Shown here: positions 26,018 through 40,097 of the stretch, piece by piece
Position numbering within the stretch: position 1 is the first letter of the stretch
How the letters are laid out: the number at the start of each line of letters is the position of its first letter
Source: Thalassotalea profundi
GTDB lineage: Bacteria; Pseudomonadota; Gammaproteobacteria; Enterobacterales; Alteromonadaceae
Length of the DNA stretch: 64,000 nucleotides
Direction: 5' to 3'
Assembly: GCF_014653195.1 (NCBI RefSeq)
Contig: NZ_BNAH01000011.1
Location: forward strand, 85,546 to 149,545
Notes under the pieces: model-generated
What the model saw: only the letters and a program-made list of their open reading frames with translations
Database searches by the model: none
What the model was told of the DNA's origin: nothing
Made by a program: the position numbers and the translations under genes

Positions 26018-27598
26018 CTACTCAACTAAACCAAGTGCGCGGTTAATTAAATGAAAAATGACACTTTGTTCTACGGTACCTTGGATAAGATGTGCGCTAG
26101 GGCCTATTGCGTGAACTGAAATATCTTCACCTGCATGGGTTTCTGAGCCAAGCGGAACAGTAGTTTCTTGATGAAATCCGTTAGCCGTCGTATCAACAGC
26201 GCTCAGATCAACTCGACCTGCCATCGCACCTTCGCTATAAGCAGCATCTGAATCAGTTTCATTACCTAAATCCCTATAACCTAAGCCATTTGCATAACCT
26301 ACTGTGGTATAAGGCATACCATCACTCGCCAAAGATGGCTCTTCGGAACCAACTGCAACTACCTTGCCTAAAATAGGGTTACCTCGCTTAGGATAGCCAG
26401 CGATAGTAAATACATGACTATGATCAGCCGTCACTATAATTAAGGTGTCTTCTTCGTTTGTTGCATCAACTGCAGCCTGTACTGCTTTAGACAATTCAAT
26501 GGTATCTAATAAAGCACCTTTTGCATTTCCTGCATGATGTGCATGGTCAATACGACCTGATTCTATAGTTAGAAAAAATCCTTTTTCATTATTATCTAAC
26601 ACATCTATCGCTTTACTTGTCATTTCTGCCAAGCTTGGTTCACCAGCAATATCATTTTCACGATCTGCTTCATATTGCATGTGCGATTCATTAAATAAAG
26701 CAAATACTTGTTTGGTTGAATCTGCGTCAATACTATCAAACCCTGCTTTATCTACTATATAAGTACCCTCGGGATATTTCTCTTGCCATTCAGTTACTAA
26801 GTTACGATCATCTGTACGGTCGCCTTCAATTGAACTAACAGCATCAATGCTATTAAATGTAGCGTCTTTCGGTAAAAAGTGACGACGTCCACCACCCATT
26901 ACTACTTCTATTCCATTAACATCAACACCTTTAAAACGGCTTTCTAGATTTGATTCAAAGTTAATAAGTTGAGAAGCAATATCTTCACATTCTGCACGTT
27001 CTGGGTTTTCAGTTATTGACATATCTGAAATATCTTCCCAATTGCGATCCGCAGATTTAGCATATACAGCGGCAGGGGTTGCATGTGTAATACGAGCTGT
27101 AGAAATAATGCCTGTTGATAAGCCACGAATTTCAGCTAACTCTAATGCAGTAACAACTTCATTCCCTTTTGTTGAAGCACAATTACCTCGAACGACATCC
27201 TCATTCACACCGATAACACCCGCATCACTTTTCAATCCAGAGATCATTGCTGTCATTGTCCCTGCAGAATCTGGTGTCTGTGCATCTACATTATATGTTT
27301 TAACTAATGCTGAATAAGGGAATTTTTCAAAACTCAAATAACCTTCTTCACCCATTTCACCTTTAAGCTGTCCATCCAATATTCGAGCCGCGGTTAATGT
27401 AGAAACCCCCATGCCATCACCTACAAATAAAATGACATTTTTTGCTTTTACAGATCGTTGTTGTTGTAATTTTTCTATTATTTTTTCTTGGCCTTGCTTG
27501 TACCAAGTATTAGAGGTTTGTTTAGCAGGTACCGTCTGAGCTAACGCTCCAGACGATAGTAAACTGGCTATTACAAGTGATAATCCTTGCTTAATCAT
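26018..27598 (-). CDS. phoA: periplasmic alkaline phosphatase (tandem paralogue)
   Basis: The 526-residue enzyme has a plain signal peptide (MIKQGLSLVIASLLSSGALA). Its catalytic domain is nearly collinear with that of the lipoprotein paralogue 29 bp downstream: VGDGMGVSTLTAARIL, DSAGTMTAM nucleophile, ESGRIDHAHHAGN, VTADHSHVFTIAGYPKRGNP and SETHAGED. It lacks the collagen-like N-terminal extension. Long identical stretches show a recent tandem duplication followed by addition of an N-terminal module in one copy. The only candidate operator is the triple TTAC repeat upstream. The symbol phoA is used in the family sense only. Confidence 0.93.
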   Translation of the reverse strand: MIKQGLSLVIASLLSSGALAQTVPAKQTSNTWYKQGQEKIIEKLQQQRSVKAKNVILFVGDGMGVSTLTAARILDGQLKGEMGEEGYLSFEKFPYSALVKTYNVDAQTPDSAGTMTAMISGLKSDAGVIGVNEDVVRGNCASTKGNEVVTALELAEIRGLSTGIISTARITHATPAAVYAKSADRNWEDISDMSITENPERAECEDIASQLINFESNLESRFKGVDVNGIEVVMGGGRRHFLPKDATFNSIDAVSSIEGDRTDDRNLVTEWQEKYPEGTYIVDKAGFDSIDADSTKQVFALFNESHMQYEADRENDIAGEPSLAEMTSKAIDVLDNNEKGFFLTIESGRIDHAHHAGNAKGALLDTIELSKAVQAAVDATNEEDTLIIVTADHSHVFTIAGYPKRGNPILGKVVAVGSEEPSLASDGMPYTTVGYANGLGYRDLGNETDSDAAYSEGAMAGRVDLSAVDTTANGFHQETTVPLGSETHAGEDISVHAIGPSAHLIQGTVEQSVIFHLINRALGLVE

Positions 27599-27670
27599 TT
27601 AATGTTACTCCAGATTCAGTTATATAAAGTAAAAGACTGAACTAAAGTAAGGTGTATTGATTAAATTTAG

Positions 27671-27699
27671 GTTACATAATAATTACGTTAAACTTACAC
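27671..27699 (-). promoter_or_regulatory. candidate Pho box upstream of the phosphatases
   Basis: On the reverse strand three 7-mers GTGTAAG, ACGTAAT and ATGTAAC are separated by exactly 4 bp, an 11-bp period. PhoB boxes are direct 7-bp repeats (CTGTCAT type) with 4-bp spacers, which gives the same period. The array ends 73 bp before the phosphatase start codon, a normal promoter position. The TGTAA core deviates from the E. coli consensus, so confidence is moderate. Confidence 0.5.
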
Positions 27700-27745
27700 T
27701 TATGTGATAGATATATTTCAGTAATTTTTGATGAAATTATTGCAT

Positions 27746-27783
27746 AAAAAAAGCGACATTATCTAAGGATAAGGTCGCTTTTT
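27746..27783. terminator. intrinsic terminator at the end of the atp operon
   Basis: AAAAAGCGAC (27748-27757) pairs with GTCGCTTTTT (27774-27783), and an inner CATTATC/GATAAGG stem extends the hairpin with one mismatch. Runs of A on one side and T on the other make it work in both directions. It lies 36 bp beyond the atpC stop codon. Confidence 0.88.
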
Positions 27784-27818
27784 AATCACTAAAACTAATG
27801 TAAGTTATAGAATGACTG

Positions 27819-28238
27819 TTATTTTTTGCTTGTTGCTTGAATTACACGTAATTGAGCTACTGCTCGAGCTAATTCAGCAGCTGCTTCAGCATAATTAACA
27901 TCATCGCTATGAGCATTTAATTTCTCTTCAGCGCGTTGTTTTGCTTCTGTTGCAGCTTGTTCATCTAAGTCATCACCACGTACAGCTATATCAGCAAGTA
28001 CCGTTACGTTATTAGGTTGAACTTCAAGTATACCGCCAGAAAGGTAAATAACTTCTTCAGTTCCACCTTTCTTAACGATTCTAACCATACCAGGTTTTAG
28101 TGAGGTCAGCAAAGGTGCGTGACCAGGCATAATACCTAATTCACCTTCGCTACCTGTGATCTGTAATGACTCTATGCTACCAGAGAATAAGCTCTCTTCT
28201 GCACTAACGACACTCAGATTTACAGAAAGTATTGCCAT
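27819..28238 (-). CDS. atpC: ATP synthase F1 subunit epsilon
   Basis: The 139-residue subunit has the N-terminal beta-sandwich ([20 protein letters not shown], then [19 protein letters not shown]) and a C-terminal two-helix arm rich in Ala and Glu. The arm can inhibit hydrolysis in this family. The ATG at 28238 is preferred because GGAGG precedes it by a few bases. An upstream alternative at 28250 adds only four residues and would swallow the ribosome site. It is the last gene of the atp operon, 69 bp after atpD, and is followed by a strong terminator. Length is normal. Confidence 0.96.
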   Translation of the reverse strand: MAILSVNLSVVSAEESLFSGSIESLQITGSEGELGIMPGHAPLLTSLKPGMVRIVKKGGTEEVIYLSGGILEVQPNNVTVLADIAVRGDDLDEQAATEAKQRAEEKLNAHSDDVNYAEAAAELARAVAQLRVIQATSKK

Positions 28239-28307
28239 GTTGACCTCCAAAATAGGCGATTAAAATTTACTAAAAATGACTTCTAGAAAACTAACCGCCA
28301 GCCTTCA

Positions 28308-29720
<1,413 letters not shown>

Positions 29721-29750
29721 TTACTGTTAAAATAAACAAAGAACCTTTGC

Positions 29751-30611
29751 TTATACCGCTGCTGCACCTGCACAAATCTCACTCAATTCTTGAGTAATAC
29801 TTGCTTGGCGAGCTTTGTTATATATCAATTGTAAATCATCAATTAAGTCACCCGCATTATCAGTTGCAGCTTTCATTGCAACCATACGAGCAGCCTGTTC
29901 ACATGCGAGATTTTCAACCACACCTTGATATACTTGAGATTCTGTATATCGAACTAATATTTGCTCAAGAATTTCTTGAGCATCTGGTTCGTATAAATAA
30001 TCCCAGCGATGCTTATAAGCGTCATCATCTGACTTAGGCAAAGGTAAAAGTTGATCGATTGTCGGTTTTTGCGTCATCGTATTTACAAATTTATTATATA
30101 CGATGTACAACCTGTCTATCTCTTCATTATCATAGGCATCTAACATAACACGAACACTACCAATTAAATCAGTAAGTGAAGGGTTATCACCTAATCCTGA
30201 AATTTGTGATACGACTTTAGCCCCCATATTATTGAAAAAGGCTGTAGCTTTAGAGCCTACTACGGCAAATTCAACTTGAGCGCCAGCTGCTTGCTGTTTA
30301 CCAGCATCAGCAAGTACCTGTTTAAATAAATTAATATTTAAACCACCACACAAACCTCGGTCTGTTGAGACAACAATATAACCTACGCGCTTAGCTTCAC
30401 GTTCAACCATATAAGGGTGACGGAATTCTAAATTACCTAGCGCGATGTGACCGATCACATTTCGCATATTTTCAGCGTATGGACGAGAGGCAGCCATGCT
30501 ATCTTGCGCTTTGCGCATTTTACTAGCTGCAACCATTTCCATTGCGCTGGTGATTTTCTGTGTATTTTGTACACTTCCAATCTTCGATTTTATCTCTTTA
30601 GCGCCGGACAT
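29751..30611 (-). CDS. atpG: ATP synthase F1 subunit gamma
   Basis: The 286-residue central stalk has the paired N- and C-terminal coiled-coil helices of the rotor: [21 protein letters not shown] at the start (read in part) and [20 protein letters not shown] at the end. The Rossmann-like middle contains RGLCGGLN. It links the rotating c-ring to conformational changes in beta. It lies 28 bp after atpA. The start ATG at 30611 gives the classical MSGAKEI N-terminus. The length matches the E. coli protein. Confidence 0.97.
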   Translation of the reverse strand: MSGAKEIKSKIGSVQNTQKITSAMEMVAASKMRKAQDSMAASRPYAENMRNVIGHIALGNLEFRHPYMVEREAKRVGYIVVSTDRGLCGGLNINLFKQVLADAGKQQAAGAQVEFAVVGSKATAFFNNMGAKVVSQISGLGDNPSLTDLIGSVRVMLDAYDNEEIDRLYIVYNKFVNTMTQKPTIDQLLPLPKSDDDAYKHRWDYLYEPDAQEILEQILVRYTESQVYQGVVENLACEQAARMVAMKAATDNAGDLIDDLQLIYNKARQASITQELSEICAGAAAV

Positions 30612-30639
30612 GACTATATCTCCCGAAAAGGTTAACTAA

Positions 30640-32181
30640 TTACCAAGTTTGGGTTGCTTTGAAAGCTTCTATTGCTTTCGAAAGACCTGACTCGATATCT
30701 TTATTATAGTCACCCTTTTCGTTGATAGTAGCCATCAACTCAGCGTGATCATTGTTTACGTATGTACGTAATGCTGCTTCAAAATCAACTACTTTGTTAA
30801 TTTCAACATCATTTAAATAGCCTTTTTCTGCGGCAAATAACGATACTGCTGTTTCAGCAATTGACAATGGGCTGTATTGCTTTTGTTTCATTAACTCAGT
30901 TACACGTTGTCCATGCTCTAATTGAGCACGAGTCGCATCATCTAAGTCAGAAGCAAATTGAGCAAAGGCTGCTAATTCAGCATATTGTGCTAATGCTAAA
31001 CGAATACCACCACCTAATTTCTTAATGATTTTCGTTTGAGCTGCACCACCTACACGAGAAACTGAAATACCAGCATTAACCGCAGGACGAATACCTGAGT
31101 TAAATAAGTTAGATTCTAAGAAAATCTGACCATCGGTAATTGAGATTACGTTTGTTGGTACGAATGCTGATACATCACCTGCTTGTGTTTCAATAATTGG
31201 TAATGCAGTTAAAGAACCTGTTTTACCTTTTACTTCACCGTTAGTGAATTTTTCAACATAAGCTTCGTTAACACGAGCAGCACGTTCTAATAAACGACTG
31301 TGAAGATAGAAAACATCACCTGGGTATGCTTCACGGCCCGGTGGACGACGTAAAAGTAATGAAATTTGACGATAAGCAACAGCTTGCTTAGACAAATCAT
31401 CATATACAATTAGTGCATCTTCACCACGGTCACGGAAGTATTCACCCATAGTACAACCAGAGTAAGCTGATAAGTACTGTAAAGCTGCAGCTTCAGAAGC
31501 GGAAGCAACAACAACGATAGTATTATCTAACGCGCCGTGCTCTTCTAATGAACGAACTAAGTTCGCAACAGTAGAAGCTTTCTGACCGATTGCTACGTAC
31601 ACACACTTAATACCTGTGTTTTTCTGGTTAATAATTGCATCTAGTGCGATCGCTGATTTACCAATTTGACGGTCACCAATGATAAGTTCACGTTGACCAC
31701 GTCCAATTGGAATCATTGCATCAATTGATTTGATACCAGTTTGTACTGGCTCATCAACTGATTTACGATCGATAACACCAGGAGCAACTACTTCAACTGG
31801 TGCAAAACCATCATTTTCGATTGGTCCTTTACCGTCAATTGGTTCACCTAAAGTGTTTACTACACGGCCTAATAAGCCACGTCCTACTGGTACTTCTAAA
31901 ATACGACCAGTACCTTTTACTTTTACGCCTTCAGCTAGATCCGCATAAGGACCCATAACTACCGCACCTACCGAATCACGGTCTAGGTTCAACGCTATTG
32001 CGAAGCGGTTGCCAGGAAGTTCGATCATTTCGCCTTGCATTACATCAGCAAGACCATTGATACGAATAATACCATCTGTTACAGAAACAATAGTACCTTC
32101 GTTACGAGCTTCACTAACTACGTCAAACTGTTCAATACGATTTTTGATCAGTTCAGCGATTTCAGTGGAATTCAGTTGCAT
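30640..32181 (-). CDS. atpA: ATP synthase F1 subunit alpha
   Basis: The 513-residue non-catalytic nucleotide-binding subunit has the Walker [11 protein letters not shown], the arginine-finger region [11 protein letters not shown] and the standard N-terminal crown domain ([14 protein letters not shown]). Its length equals that of the E. coli subunit. It lies 13 bp after atpH in the operon. Nothing unusual was seen. Confidence 0.98.
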   Translation of the reverse strand: MQLNSTEIAELIKNRIEQFDVVSEARNEGTIVSVTDGIIRINGLADVMQGEMIELPGNRFAIALNLDRDSVGAVVMGPYADLAEGVKVKGTGRILEVPVGRGLLGRVVNTLGEPIDGKGPIENDGFAPVEVVAPGVIDRKSVDEPVQTGIKSIDAMIPIGRGQRELIIGDRQIGKSAIALDAIINQKNTGIKCVYVAIGQKASTVANLVRSLEEHGALDNTIVVVASASEAAALQYLSAYSGCTMGEYFRDRGEDALIVYDDLSKQAVAYRQISLLLRRPPGREAYPGDVFYLHSRLLERAARVNEAYVEKFTNGEVKGKTGSLTALPIIETQAGDVSAFVPTNVISITDGQIFLESNLFNSGIRPAVNAGISVSRVGGAAQTKIIKKLGGGIRLALAQYAELAAFAQFASDLDDATRAQLEHGQRVTELMKQKQYSPLSIAETAVSLFAAEKGYLNDVEINKVVDFEAALRTYVNNDHAELMATINEKGDYNKDIESGLSKAIEAFKATQTW

Positions 32182-32194
32182 GCTCTATTCCCCG

Positions 32195-32728
32195 TTAAGA
32201 TTGCATTGTTGTTGCTAAGCGGCTCAATTTACCTCTAATTGAACCATCTATCACCATGTCGCCAGCTTTAATAACTAAACCGGAAACTACGTTTTTATCA
32301 ACATTACAATTGAGCTTTACTTTTCGAGCCAAACGCTTTTCAAGCGCAGCGCTAATAACTTTTTGTTGGGCTACTTTCAACTTAACAGCTGATGTAACAT
32401 CCACTGTGATCTCTTTCTCATATTCAGCTTTTAATTCGCTAAATAAAGTAAGCACTTGTGGTAATACCAACAAACGTTCGTTTTCGGCCATTACTTTTAT
32501 TAAGTTTTGACCGTTACTATTAAGTTGCACATCACAAACTTTCAAAAAAATGTCAGTTGCTTGTTCAACTGATGCTCCACCAATAATATATTCTTTGATG
32601 GTGACATCTTTTGAAACTTCCGCAGCAAATACTAGCATTTCATGCCAGCTATCAAGTGCATTAGCTTCAACAGCATAATCGAACGCTGCTCTAGCGTAGG
32701 GACGAGCGACGGTTGTCAATTCAGACAT
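32195..32728 (-). CDS. atpH: ATP synthase F1 subunit delta
   Basis: The 177-residue peripheral-stalk subunit joins the b subunits to the top of the alpha-beta head. The N-terminal six-helix bundle begins with TTVARPYARAAFDYAVE. The conserved C-terminal strand-helix part reads CNVDKNVVSGLVIKAGDMVI and ends GSIRGKLSRL. It lies 14 bp after atpF and 13 bp before atpA, so it is certainly in the operon. Length is normal. Confidence 0.97.
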   Translation of the reverse strand: MSELTTVARPYARAAFDYAVEANALDSWHEMLVFAAEVSKDVTIKEYIIGGASVEQATDIFLKVCDVQLNSNGQNLIKVMAENERLLVLPQVLTLFSELKAEYEKEITVDVTSAVKLKVAQQKVISAALEKRLARKVKLNCNVDKNVVSGLVIKAGDMVIDGSIRGKLSRLATTMQS

Positions 32729-32742
32729 AGCTCTATCCCCTC

Positions 32743-33213
32743 TTAAAGTTCAGCTACAAGTTTATCTAAAATGTCGCTATGTTCAGCGGCATCAATTGAA
32801 CGTTCGAGAATTCTCTCTGCACCAGCTATAGCAAGAACAGCAACTTGTTTACGAAGCTCTTCTTTAACTTGATTACGTTCATTCTCTATTTCTGCATAGC
32901 CAGCAGCGATAATTTTCGCTTTTTCTGCTTCAGCTTTTTCTGCAGCTTCTTCAACTATTTTAGCTTCACGCTTTTTAGCAGCATCAACAATACCTGCCGC
33001 CTCTGCTTTCGCTTCTTTTAGTTGAGCCGTGGCTTTTTCTTGAGCAAGCTCTAAGTCTTTAGCAGCACGATCTGAAGCAGCTAAACCATCTATGATTTTT
33101 TTCTGGCGAGCTTCAATAGCGTCGTTTAGTGGTGGCCACACAAATTTCATGCAGAACCAAACAAAAACGATAAAAGCTATTAATTCACCAATTAGAGTGG
33201 CGTTTATACTCAC
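32743..33213 (-). CDS. atpF: ATP synthase Fo subunit b
   Basis: The 156-residue protein has one N-terminal transmembrane helix (about 6-26, [20 protein letters not shown]). A long charged coiled coil rich in Ala, Lys and Glu follows and forms the stator dimer. The length is the same as in E. coli. The gene lies 40 bp after atpE. A single atpF gene means a homodimeric stator. Confidence 0.97.
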   Translation of the reverse strand: MSINATLIGELIAFIVFVWFCMKFVWPPLNDAIEARQKKIIDGLAASDRAAKDLELAQEKATAQLKEAKAEAAGIVDAAKKREAKIVEEAAEKAEAEKAKIIAAGYAEIENERNQVKEELRKQVAVLAIAGAERILERSIDAAEHSDILDKLVAEL

Positions 33214-33253
33214 AACCGCTCCTCCTTAATAGTAAGCTGTTCAAAGAATGGAA

Positions 33254-33520
<267 letters not shown>

Positions 33521-33547
33521 TTACAAAGTTTAAGTTAAAGTTAAAAA

Positions 33548-34832
<1,285 letters not shown>

Positions 34833-34898
34833 ATATGCTAATAAAAAACAGGTTTTAAAAGTTTGCGCAAGTATACTTAACTTGTCTTTTATTGCAAG

Positions 34899-34924
34899 AA
34901 AATAGGGCAGTAACGCCCTATTTT
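34899..34924. terminator. intrinsic terminator between parB and the atp operon
   Basis: AAAATAGGGC (34899-34908) pairs perfectly with GCCCTATTTT (34915-34924) around a 6-nt loop. On the reverse strand a TTTTCTT run follows. It ends the mnmG-rsmG-parA-parB transcript 54 bp past the parB stop and lies upstream of the atpI promoter. Confidence 0.85.
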
Positions 34925-34977
34925 TGTGCTAATAGTTATTATCAATAAAATATATATAACTAAATGTATAAAATATT

Positions 34978-35862
34978 TTAATTTATTTTAGAGATAATAC
35001 CATCTAATTCCTCTAAATTTGCATATGAAATAACTAAGGTACCTTTACCTTTTTTGCTATGTTTAATTGTTACTTGTGATCCTATTTTTTCTGATAAGTT
35101 CTGTTCAAGTGATTTAGTATCGGGATCTTTTTCAACTTCTACTTTAGGTTTTTCTGGTTGTTGAATTTTTTTAATTAACGCTTCTGTTTCCCGTACTGTT
35201 AATTCTTTAGCTGCAACAGTACGTGCTGTTGTTGTTTGTAAATCATTTTCTAATGCTAGTAGGGCACGTGCATGGCCCATATCAATATCACCATGTTCTA
35301 GTAATGTTTTAACATCAGAGTTTAAGTTATTTAATCGTAAAATATTGGTGACAGTTGTCCGTGATTTTCCTACAGCATCGGCAACTTCTTGATGCGTTAA
35401 CTCAAATTCAGTTAATAAGCGCTCTAATGCAACAGCTTCTTCCATTGCGTTAAGATCTTCACGTTGAATGTTTTCAATTAATGCAATTGCAACAGCAGCT
35501 TCATCGGGTACTTCTTTTATCAAACAAGGTACTAAGTCTAATTCGGCTAACTGTGCTGCACGCCATCGACGTTCACCAGCAATAATTTCATAACTGTCTT
35601 TACCTATCGGACGAACAACAATAGGTTGAATAATTCCTTGGGACTTTATTGAAGATGATAATTCTTCTAAAGCATCTGGAGACATATCTTTTCGCGGTTG
35701 ATATTTGCCAGGTGATAGCTGTTCTATAGGAAGTTTTTGTAGTTCACTTGTATCAGTATGTGTTGTTGGTGTTGAATCACCATTTTCAGCTTCTTTATTT
35801 GGGGCATTAGTTAATAATGCATCTAAGCCTCTACCTAGGCCTCTACGTTTTGTCGGGCTCAT
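34978..35862 (-). CDS. parB: chromosome-partitioning protein ParB
   Basis: The 294-residue CTPase clamp loads at parS sites and slides along DNA. It has the N-terminal [10 protein letters not shown], the CTP-binding motif GERRWRAAQ, the helix-turn-helix region [23 protein letters not shown], and a C-terminal dimerisation domain ending [12 protein letters not shown]. Its ATG overlaps the parA stop by 4 nt (ATGA). The two parS sites in this window lie inside recF. The pair helps segregate and orient the origin region. Confidence 0.97.
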   Translation of the reverse strand: MSPTKRRGLGRGLDALLTNAPNKEAENGDSTPTTHTDTSELQKLPIEQLSPGKYQPRKDMSPDALEELSSSIKSQGIIQPIVVRPIGKDSYEIIAGERRWRAAQLAELDLVPCLIKEVPDEAAVAIALIENIQREDLNAMEEAVALERLLTEFELTHQEVADAVGKSRTTVTNILRLNNLNSDVKTLLEHGDIDMGHARALLALENDLQTTTARTVAAKELTVRETEALIKKIQQPEKPKVEVEKDPDTKSLEQNLSEKIGSQVTIKHSKKGKGTLVISYANLEELDGIISKIN

Positions 35863-36677
35863 ATTTTTCCTTGCTGAATTGGTAATTCTGCTTGTTTTTT
35901 ATTTTTCTTTTCTTGTTCTGTTTTTCTAAGTACTTCACCCGCTAATGCTAAATAAGCTTTAGCGCCTGTTGATGATTTATCATAGTACATAACTGGTGCT
36001 CCAAAACTAGGCGCTTCGGCAAGTCTTACATTCCTTGGAATAACAGTACGATAAACTTTATCGCCAAAATGTCGTTTAAGTTGTTCTGACACATCATTAG
36101 CTAAACGATTTCGAGGATCGTACATAGTTCTTAATATTCCCTCAATATGTAAATCACCATTTACGACAGAAGTTAATTGAGAAATGGTATCCATTAATGC
36201 AGTAAGCCCTTCTAATGCATAATATTCACATTGCATTGGAACAAGTACAGAATCTGCCGCAGTCATAGCATTAACAGTTAAGGTATTTAAAGAAGGGGGG
36301 CAATCAATGATAATAAAGTCGTATTGGTTAATAACAGGAGATAATGCTTTTTTTAAGCGTTGTTCTCTAGCATAGACTTCCATTAACTTAATTTCTGCGG
36401 CTGTTAAATCTGAATTTGCAGCAATTAAATCATAAATACCGCTAGTATCTTTACAAACAACTTGTTCAAACGGTTTTTCTTCTACAAGTAATTCATAACA
36501 AGTGGCAGGAACTTCATATTTATCTATTCCACTCCCCATAGTTGCATTACCTTGAGGATCTAAATCTATCAACAATACTTTACGTTTGGTTGCGGCTAAA
36601 GATGCCGCTAAATTAACAGCGGTAGTTGTTTTGCCTACTCCACCTTTCTGGTTGGCAACTGCGATTATTTTTCCCAC
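35859..36677 (-). CDS. parA: chromosome-partitioning ATPase ParA
   Basis: The 272-residue ATPase has the deviant Walker A KGGVGKTT (in [19 protein letters not shown]), the Walker A' region [13 protein letters not shown] and IDCPPSL. It forms an ATP-dependent nucleoid gradient that moves ParB-parS complexes. The start was set at the GTG at 36677, with GAGG five bases upstream. An in-frame GTG two codons earlier (36683) overlaps that ribosome site. It lies 26 bp after rsmG and overlaps parB. Neighbouring genes are those found beside oriC in many proteobacteria. Confidence 0.96.
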   Translation of the reverse strand: MGKIIAVANQKGGVGKTTTAVNLAASLAATKRKVLLIDLDPQGNATMGSGIDKYEVPATCYELLVEEKPFEQVVCKDTSGIYDLIAANSDLTAAEIKLMEVYAREQRLKKALSPVINQYDFIIIDCPPSLNTLTVNAMTAADSVLVPMQCEYYALEGLTALMDTISQLTSVVNGDLHIEGILRTMYDPRNRLANDVSEQLKRHFGDKVYRTVIPRNVRLAEAPSFGAPVMYYDKSSTGAKAYLALAGEVLRKTEQEKKNKKQAELPIQQGKI

Positions 36678-36703
36678 TAGCACCTCAAACCTTATTATTG
36701 TTG

Positions 36704-37330
36704 TTAGATTTTTTTAAGCTCTATTAAATGCCTTTCACCCTGAAGTTGTGGCACAACAATAGAATAACTTGTTACTAATTCTATATCATCAGGTAATTTA
36801 GACAATTCACTTTCTGGATATTGCCCTTTTAACGCATAAAATCTTCCATTTTCGTTTGCTGGTAAATGTTTACACCAGCTAACCATATCGTTTAAAGAAG
36901 CAAATGCACGACTCAGTACACCATCAAATAACTGTTCCGGTAGAAATTTTTCAACTCTACTTAAAGCAGGAGATACATTATCAAGTTTTAATTGAAATAC
37001 AACTTGTCGTAAAAAAGTAATTCTTTTACCTAAACTATCGAGTAAAGTAAATTCTTTTTCAGGGTATAAAATAGCTAATGGAATTCCTGGTAAACCAGGG
37101 CCTGTACCCACATCAATAAATCGATTACCTTTTATGTACTGACCTACCATTAAACTATCCATTATGTGCTTAACTAGCATATCACTTGGATCTCTAACAG
37201 ATGTTAAATTATAAGCCTTATTCCATTTTATTAACATCTCAACATATTGTATTAATTGCGAAATTTTTTTATCTGTTAATTTAAGACTTGATTGATCTAA
37301 CAATCCAATTAATTGATCTTGTAATGACAT
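36704..37330 (-). CDS. rsmG: 16S rRNA (guanine-527-N7)-methyltransferase
   Basis: The 208-residue enzyme methylates G527 in the 16S decoding region using AdoMet. The AdoMet-binding motif is [17 protein letters not shown], followed by [18 protein letters not shown] and VLSRAFASL. Formerly called gidB, it lies directly after mnmG (gidA), 23 bp apart, as in E. coli. Length is normal. Confidence 0.97.
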   Translation of the reverse strand: MSLQDQLIGLLDQSSLKLTDKKISQLIQYVEMLIKWNKAYNLTSVRDPSDMLVKHIMDSLMVGQYIKGNRFIDVGTGPGLPGIPLAILYPEKEFTLLDSLGKRITFLRQVVFQLKLDNVSPALSRVEKFLPEQLFDGVLSRAFASLNDMVSWCKHLPANENGRFYALKGQYPESELSKLPDDIELVTSYSIVVPQLQGERHLIELKKI

Positions 37331-37353
37331 TTGTTTACCTGAACAATGTATGA

Positions 37354-39243
37354 TTAAGCTGATTTACGTAATAAACCATGTTTTTTTAAATAAACTAATA
37401 GTAATGATACTGCAGCAGGAGTTATACCTGATATACGTGATGCTTTACCAATAGTTTCAGGTTTTGCTTCGGTCAATTTTGCCACGACTTCATTTGAAAG
37501 CCCTGATATTTGGTCATATTTAAAATCAGAAGGTATTAAAGTATCTTCATTGCGCTTTTTCTTTGCTATATCATCTAACTGTCTTTCAATATAACCAGCG
37601 TATTTTATTTGTATTTCAATTTGTTCAGAGGCTTGAACATCTGTTAGTGCTGGGCCTAATCCTTCTATTTTCATTAAGTCTTCGTAACGTACTTCAGGAC
37701 GTCTTAATAAATCTTCAAGACTATTTTCTTTCGTGATTGATGACTTAACTAAGGCATTAATTTGTTCAACGGCTTTATGATCTTTTTGGATCCATGTTGA
37801 TTTTAAACGTTGGCGTTCTAATTCGACACTTTCCATTTTTTCATTAAACCTAGCCCAACGTTTTTCATCAACTAAACCAAGTTTATAACCAATTTCTGTT
37901 AAACGAATATCAGCATTATCTTCACGTAATAATAAACGATACTCAGCTCTTGAGGTAAACATTCTATAAGGTTCTTTCGTACCAAGCGTTGATAAATCAT
38001 CAATGAGAACTCCCATATAAGCTTGATCTCTACCTAATATTAATTGATCTTTACCTTGAACTTTCGCTGCAGCATTAGTTGCTGCAATTAATCCTTGGGC
38101 CCCAGCTTCTTCATAGCCAGTAGTGCCATTTATTTGGCCTGCAAAATATAAATTTTCGATAAACTTACTTTCAAGCGTTTGTTTTAAATCTCTTGGATCA
38201 AAAAAATCATATTCAATAGCATAACCAGGGCGGGTTATATGTGCATTTTCAAAACCTTTAATTGATCGGACTAAGTTCATTTGGACATCAAAAGGAAGAC
38301 TAGTTGAAATTCCATTAGGGTAAATTTCATGCGTTGTTAAACCTTCAGGCTCTACAAATATTTGATGCGTTTCTTTATCAGCAAAACGCATTATTTTATC
38401 TTCAATTGAAGGACAATATCTTGGTCCAATACCTTCGATAACGCCTGTATACATAGGAGAACGATCTAATCCATTACGAATTATATCGTGAGTATTACTA
38501 TTGGTATGAGTGATATAACATGAGATTTGTTTAGGGTGATCTTCCCGTGATCCCATAAATGAAAATACTGGACGAGGATCATCACCAGGTTGTTCTTCCA
38601 TTTGAGAAAAATCAAGACTTCTAGCATCAAGTCTTGGCGGTGTACCCGTTTTCAGACGATCCATTCTAAATGGCATATCACGCAATTTATTTGCTAAGTT
38701 AACACTTGCAGGATCTCCTGCTCTACCACCTTGATAGTTATTCAAACCTATATGTATTTGGCCTGCTAAGAACGTTCCTACGGTTAATACAACTGAGTGA
38801 GCTTTAAATTTTAAACCCATTTGCGTTGATACACCAATGACCCGATCGTTTTCTAAAATAAGATCGTCGCATGGTTGTTGAAATATGGTTAAATTTTCTT
38901 GATTTTCTAAATAACTTCTTACAAATGAACGATATAGCACGCGATCAGCTTGAGCTCTAGTTGCCCGTACAGCAGGACCTTTACTCGCATTTAATGTTCT
39001 AAATTGGATAGCTGAATGATCAATTGCTGTAGCCATCAATCCGCCCAAAGCATCTATTTCTTTTACTAGATGTCCTTTTCCTATTCCGCCTATGGCTGGA
39101 TTACATGACATTTGGCCTAAAGTATCAATATTATGGGTAAGCAATAATGTTTTACAGCCCATACGTGCTGAGGCTAAAGCAGCTTCTGTACCTGCGTGAC
39201 CACCACCAACAACAATAACGTCATAAGACTCTTGATACCACAT
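37354..39243 (-). CDS. mnmG: tRNA U34 carboxymethylaminomethyl modification enzyme MnmG
   Basis: The 629-residue FAD enzyme works with MnmE to modify the wobble uridine of several tRNAs. The N-terminal FAD-binding motif is [32 protein letters not shown] and the conserved [11 protein letters not shown] and [16 protein letters not shown] regions follow. The C-terminal MnmE-binding domain ends with [20 protein letters not shown]. It is transcribed away from oriC, which lies immediately upstream, exactly as gidA does in E. coli. Confidence 0.98.
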   Translation of the reverse strand: MWYQESYDVIVVGGGHAGTEAALASARMGCKTLLLTHNIDTLGQMSCNPAIGGIGKGHLVKEIDALGGLMATAIDHSAIQFRTLNASKGPAVRATRAQADRVLYRSFVRSYLENQENLTIFQQPCDDLILENDRVIGVSTQMGLKFKAHSVVLTVGTFLAGQIHIGLNNYQGGRAGDPASVNLANKLRDMPFRMDRLKTGTPPRLDARSLDFSQMEEQPGDDPRPVFSFMGSREDHPKQISCYITHTNSNTHDIIRNGLDRSPMYTGVIEGIGPRYCPSIEDKIMRFADKETHQIFVEPEGLTTHEIYPNGISTSLPFDVQMNLVRSIKGFENAHITRPGYAIEYDFFDPRDLKQTLESKFIENLYFAGQINGTTGYEEAGAQGLIAATNAAAKVQGKDQLILGRDQAYMGVLIDDLSTLGTKEPYRMFTSRAEYRLLLREDNADIRLTEIGYKLGLVDEKRWARFNEKMESVELERQRLKSTWIQKDHKAVEQINALVKSSITKENSLEDLLRRPEVRYEDLMKIEGLGPALTDVQASEQIEIQIKYAGYIERQLDDIAKKKRNEDTLIPSDFKYDQISGLSNEVVAKLTEAKPETIGKASRISGITPAAVSLLLVYLKKHGLLRKSA

Positions 39244-39309
39244 TGATTAACAACCTTTGTTAAAAGTATTTAAAAATAAAAGGGCACGTATTTTAACTGT
39301 TTTTATCGA

Positions 39310-39640
39310 TTAGGGGAATGATCATTTTAAATAAAAGATCATCTTAGGATCCTTTAATAATATATAAGATCTATTTAAAGATCTTATTATTACTTATTAT
39401 TAGTAAATTGCTTTTCTGTTGATAAGTAATTTATTTATATGTATTTCATAATGTTAGTACACATCTAATACTGTGATCAAACTTTGATCTCTTATAGGAA
39501 AAGCTATGATCAAAAGGGCCTTTTATCCACAGTGATATTTTAAATAAATACTGTCAACTGAATAATAACTATTAATTAATAGCTTATCCTTATAGTTATC
39601 CACAAAAGTTATTTTTAAACTATTTTTTTGTGAATAACTA
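39310..39640. other. oriC: chromosomal replication origin oriC
   Basis: The gap between mnmG and mioC has all parts of an E. coli-type oriC. Eight GATC sites lie within about 190 bp (39320-39511). The AT-rich unwinding element has 13-mer-like repeats GATCTATTTAAAG (39368) and GATCTTATTATTA (39380), preceded by GGATCC as in E. coli. Perfect DnaA boxes TTATCCACA lie at 39523 and 39596, and a reversed TTATTCACA at 39629-39637. The clustered GATC sites suggest Dam/SeqA control. The surrounding gene order also matches E. coli. Confidence 0.92.
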
Positions 39641-39644
39641 GTTG

Positions 39645-40097
39645 TTAACTCTGTATTAAAAGATCTTTATTAAATGATATCCATTGTTGAGCAATTTCTT
39701 CAGGATCTTCTTCATCTAGAATATTAAGAGTTTTTAATTCTATTATTTCACTGCAACCCTTTGATTTTAATAAGTTTGATATATTTTTAGCCGCATAACA
39801 ATATGTATCATAACTGCTATCTCCTGTACCAATAACCCAAAAATTAATTGAAGATAGATCGTCTTTACTACTTTCTAACTCTTTTACGAAAGCTTGTATA
39901 TTATCTGGATAATCACCCGCTCCGTGTGTTGAAGTACAAATAAGCCAAGTGGTACCTTTATGTAAAATTTCTAAGAAATTAGGTTGAAAATGTAGATCTG
40001 ATTGAATATTTAGATCATTAAGTGCCTCCTGACATGCTTCTGCAACATATTCAGTGCCACCTAACATACTGCCAACTATTATTTGGATATTAGCCAT
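39645..40097 (-). CDS. mioC: MioC-family flavodoxin
   Basis: The 150-residue FMN protein has the flavodoxin phosphate loop region IIVGSMLGGTEYVAE and the FMN-contacting STHGAGDYPDN and WVIGTGDSSYDTYC segments. In E. coli MioC donates electrons in biotin synthase reactions, and its transcription runs into oriC. The same arrangement is seen here: the stop codon lies a few bases from the last DnaA box. A one-mismatch DnaA box, TTATCTACA (40300-40308), lies about 200 bp upstream in the promoter region, which may couple its expression to DnaA. Confidence 0.93.
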   Translation of the reverse strand: MANIQIIVGSMLGGTEYVAEACQEALNDLNIQSDLHFQPNFLEILHKGTTWLICTSTHGAGDYPDNIQAFVKELESSKDDLSSINFWVIGTGDSSYDTYCYAAKNISNLLKSKGCSEIIELKTLNILDEEDPEEIAQQWISFNKDLLIQS

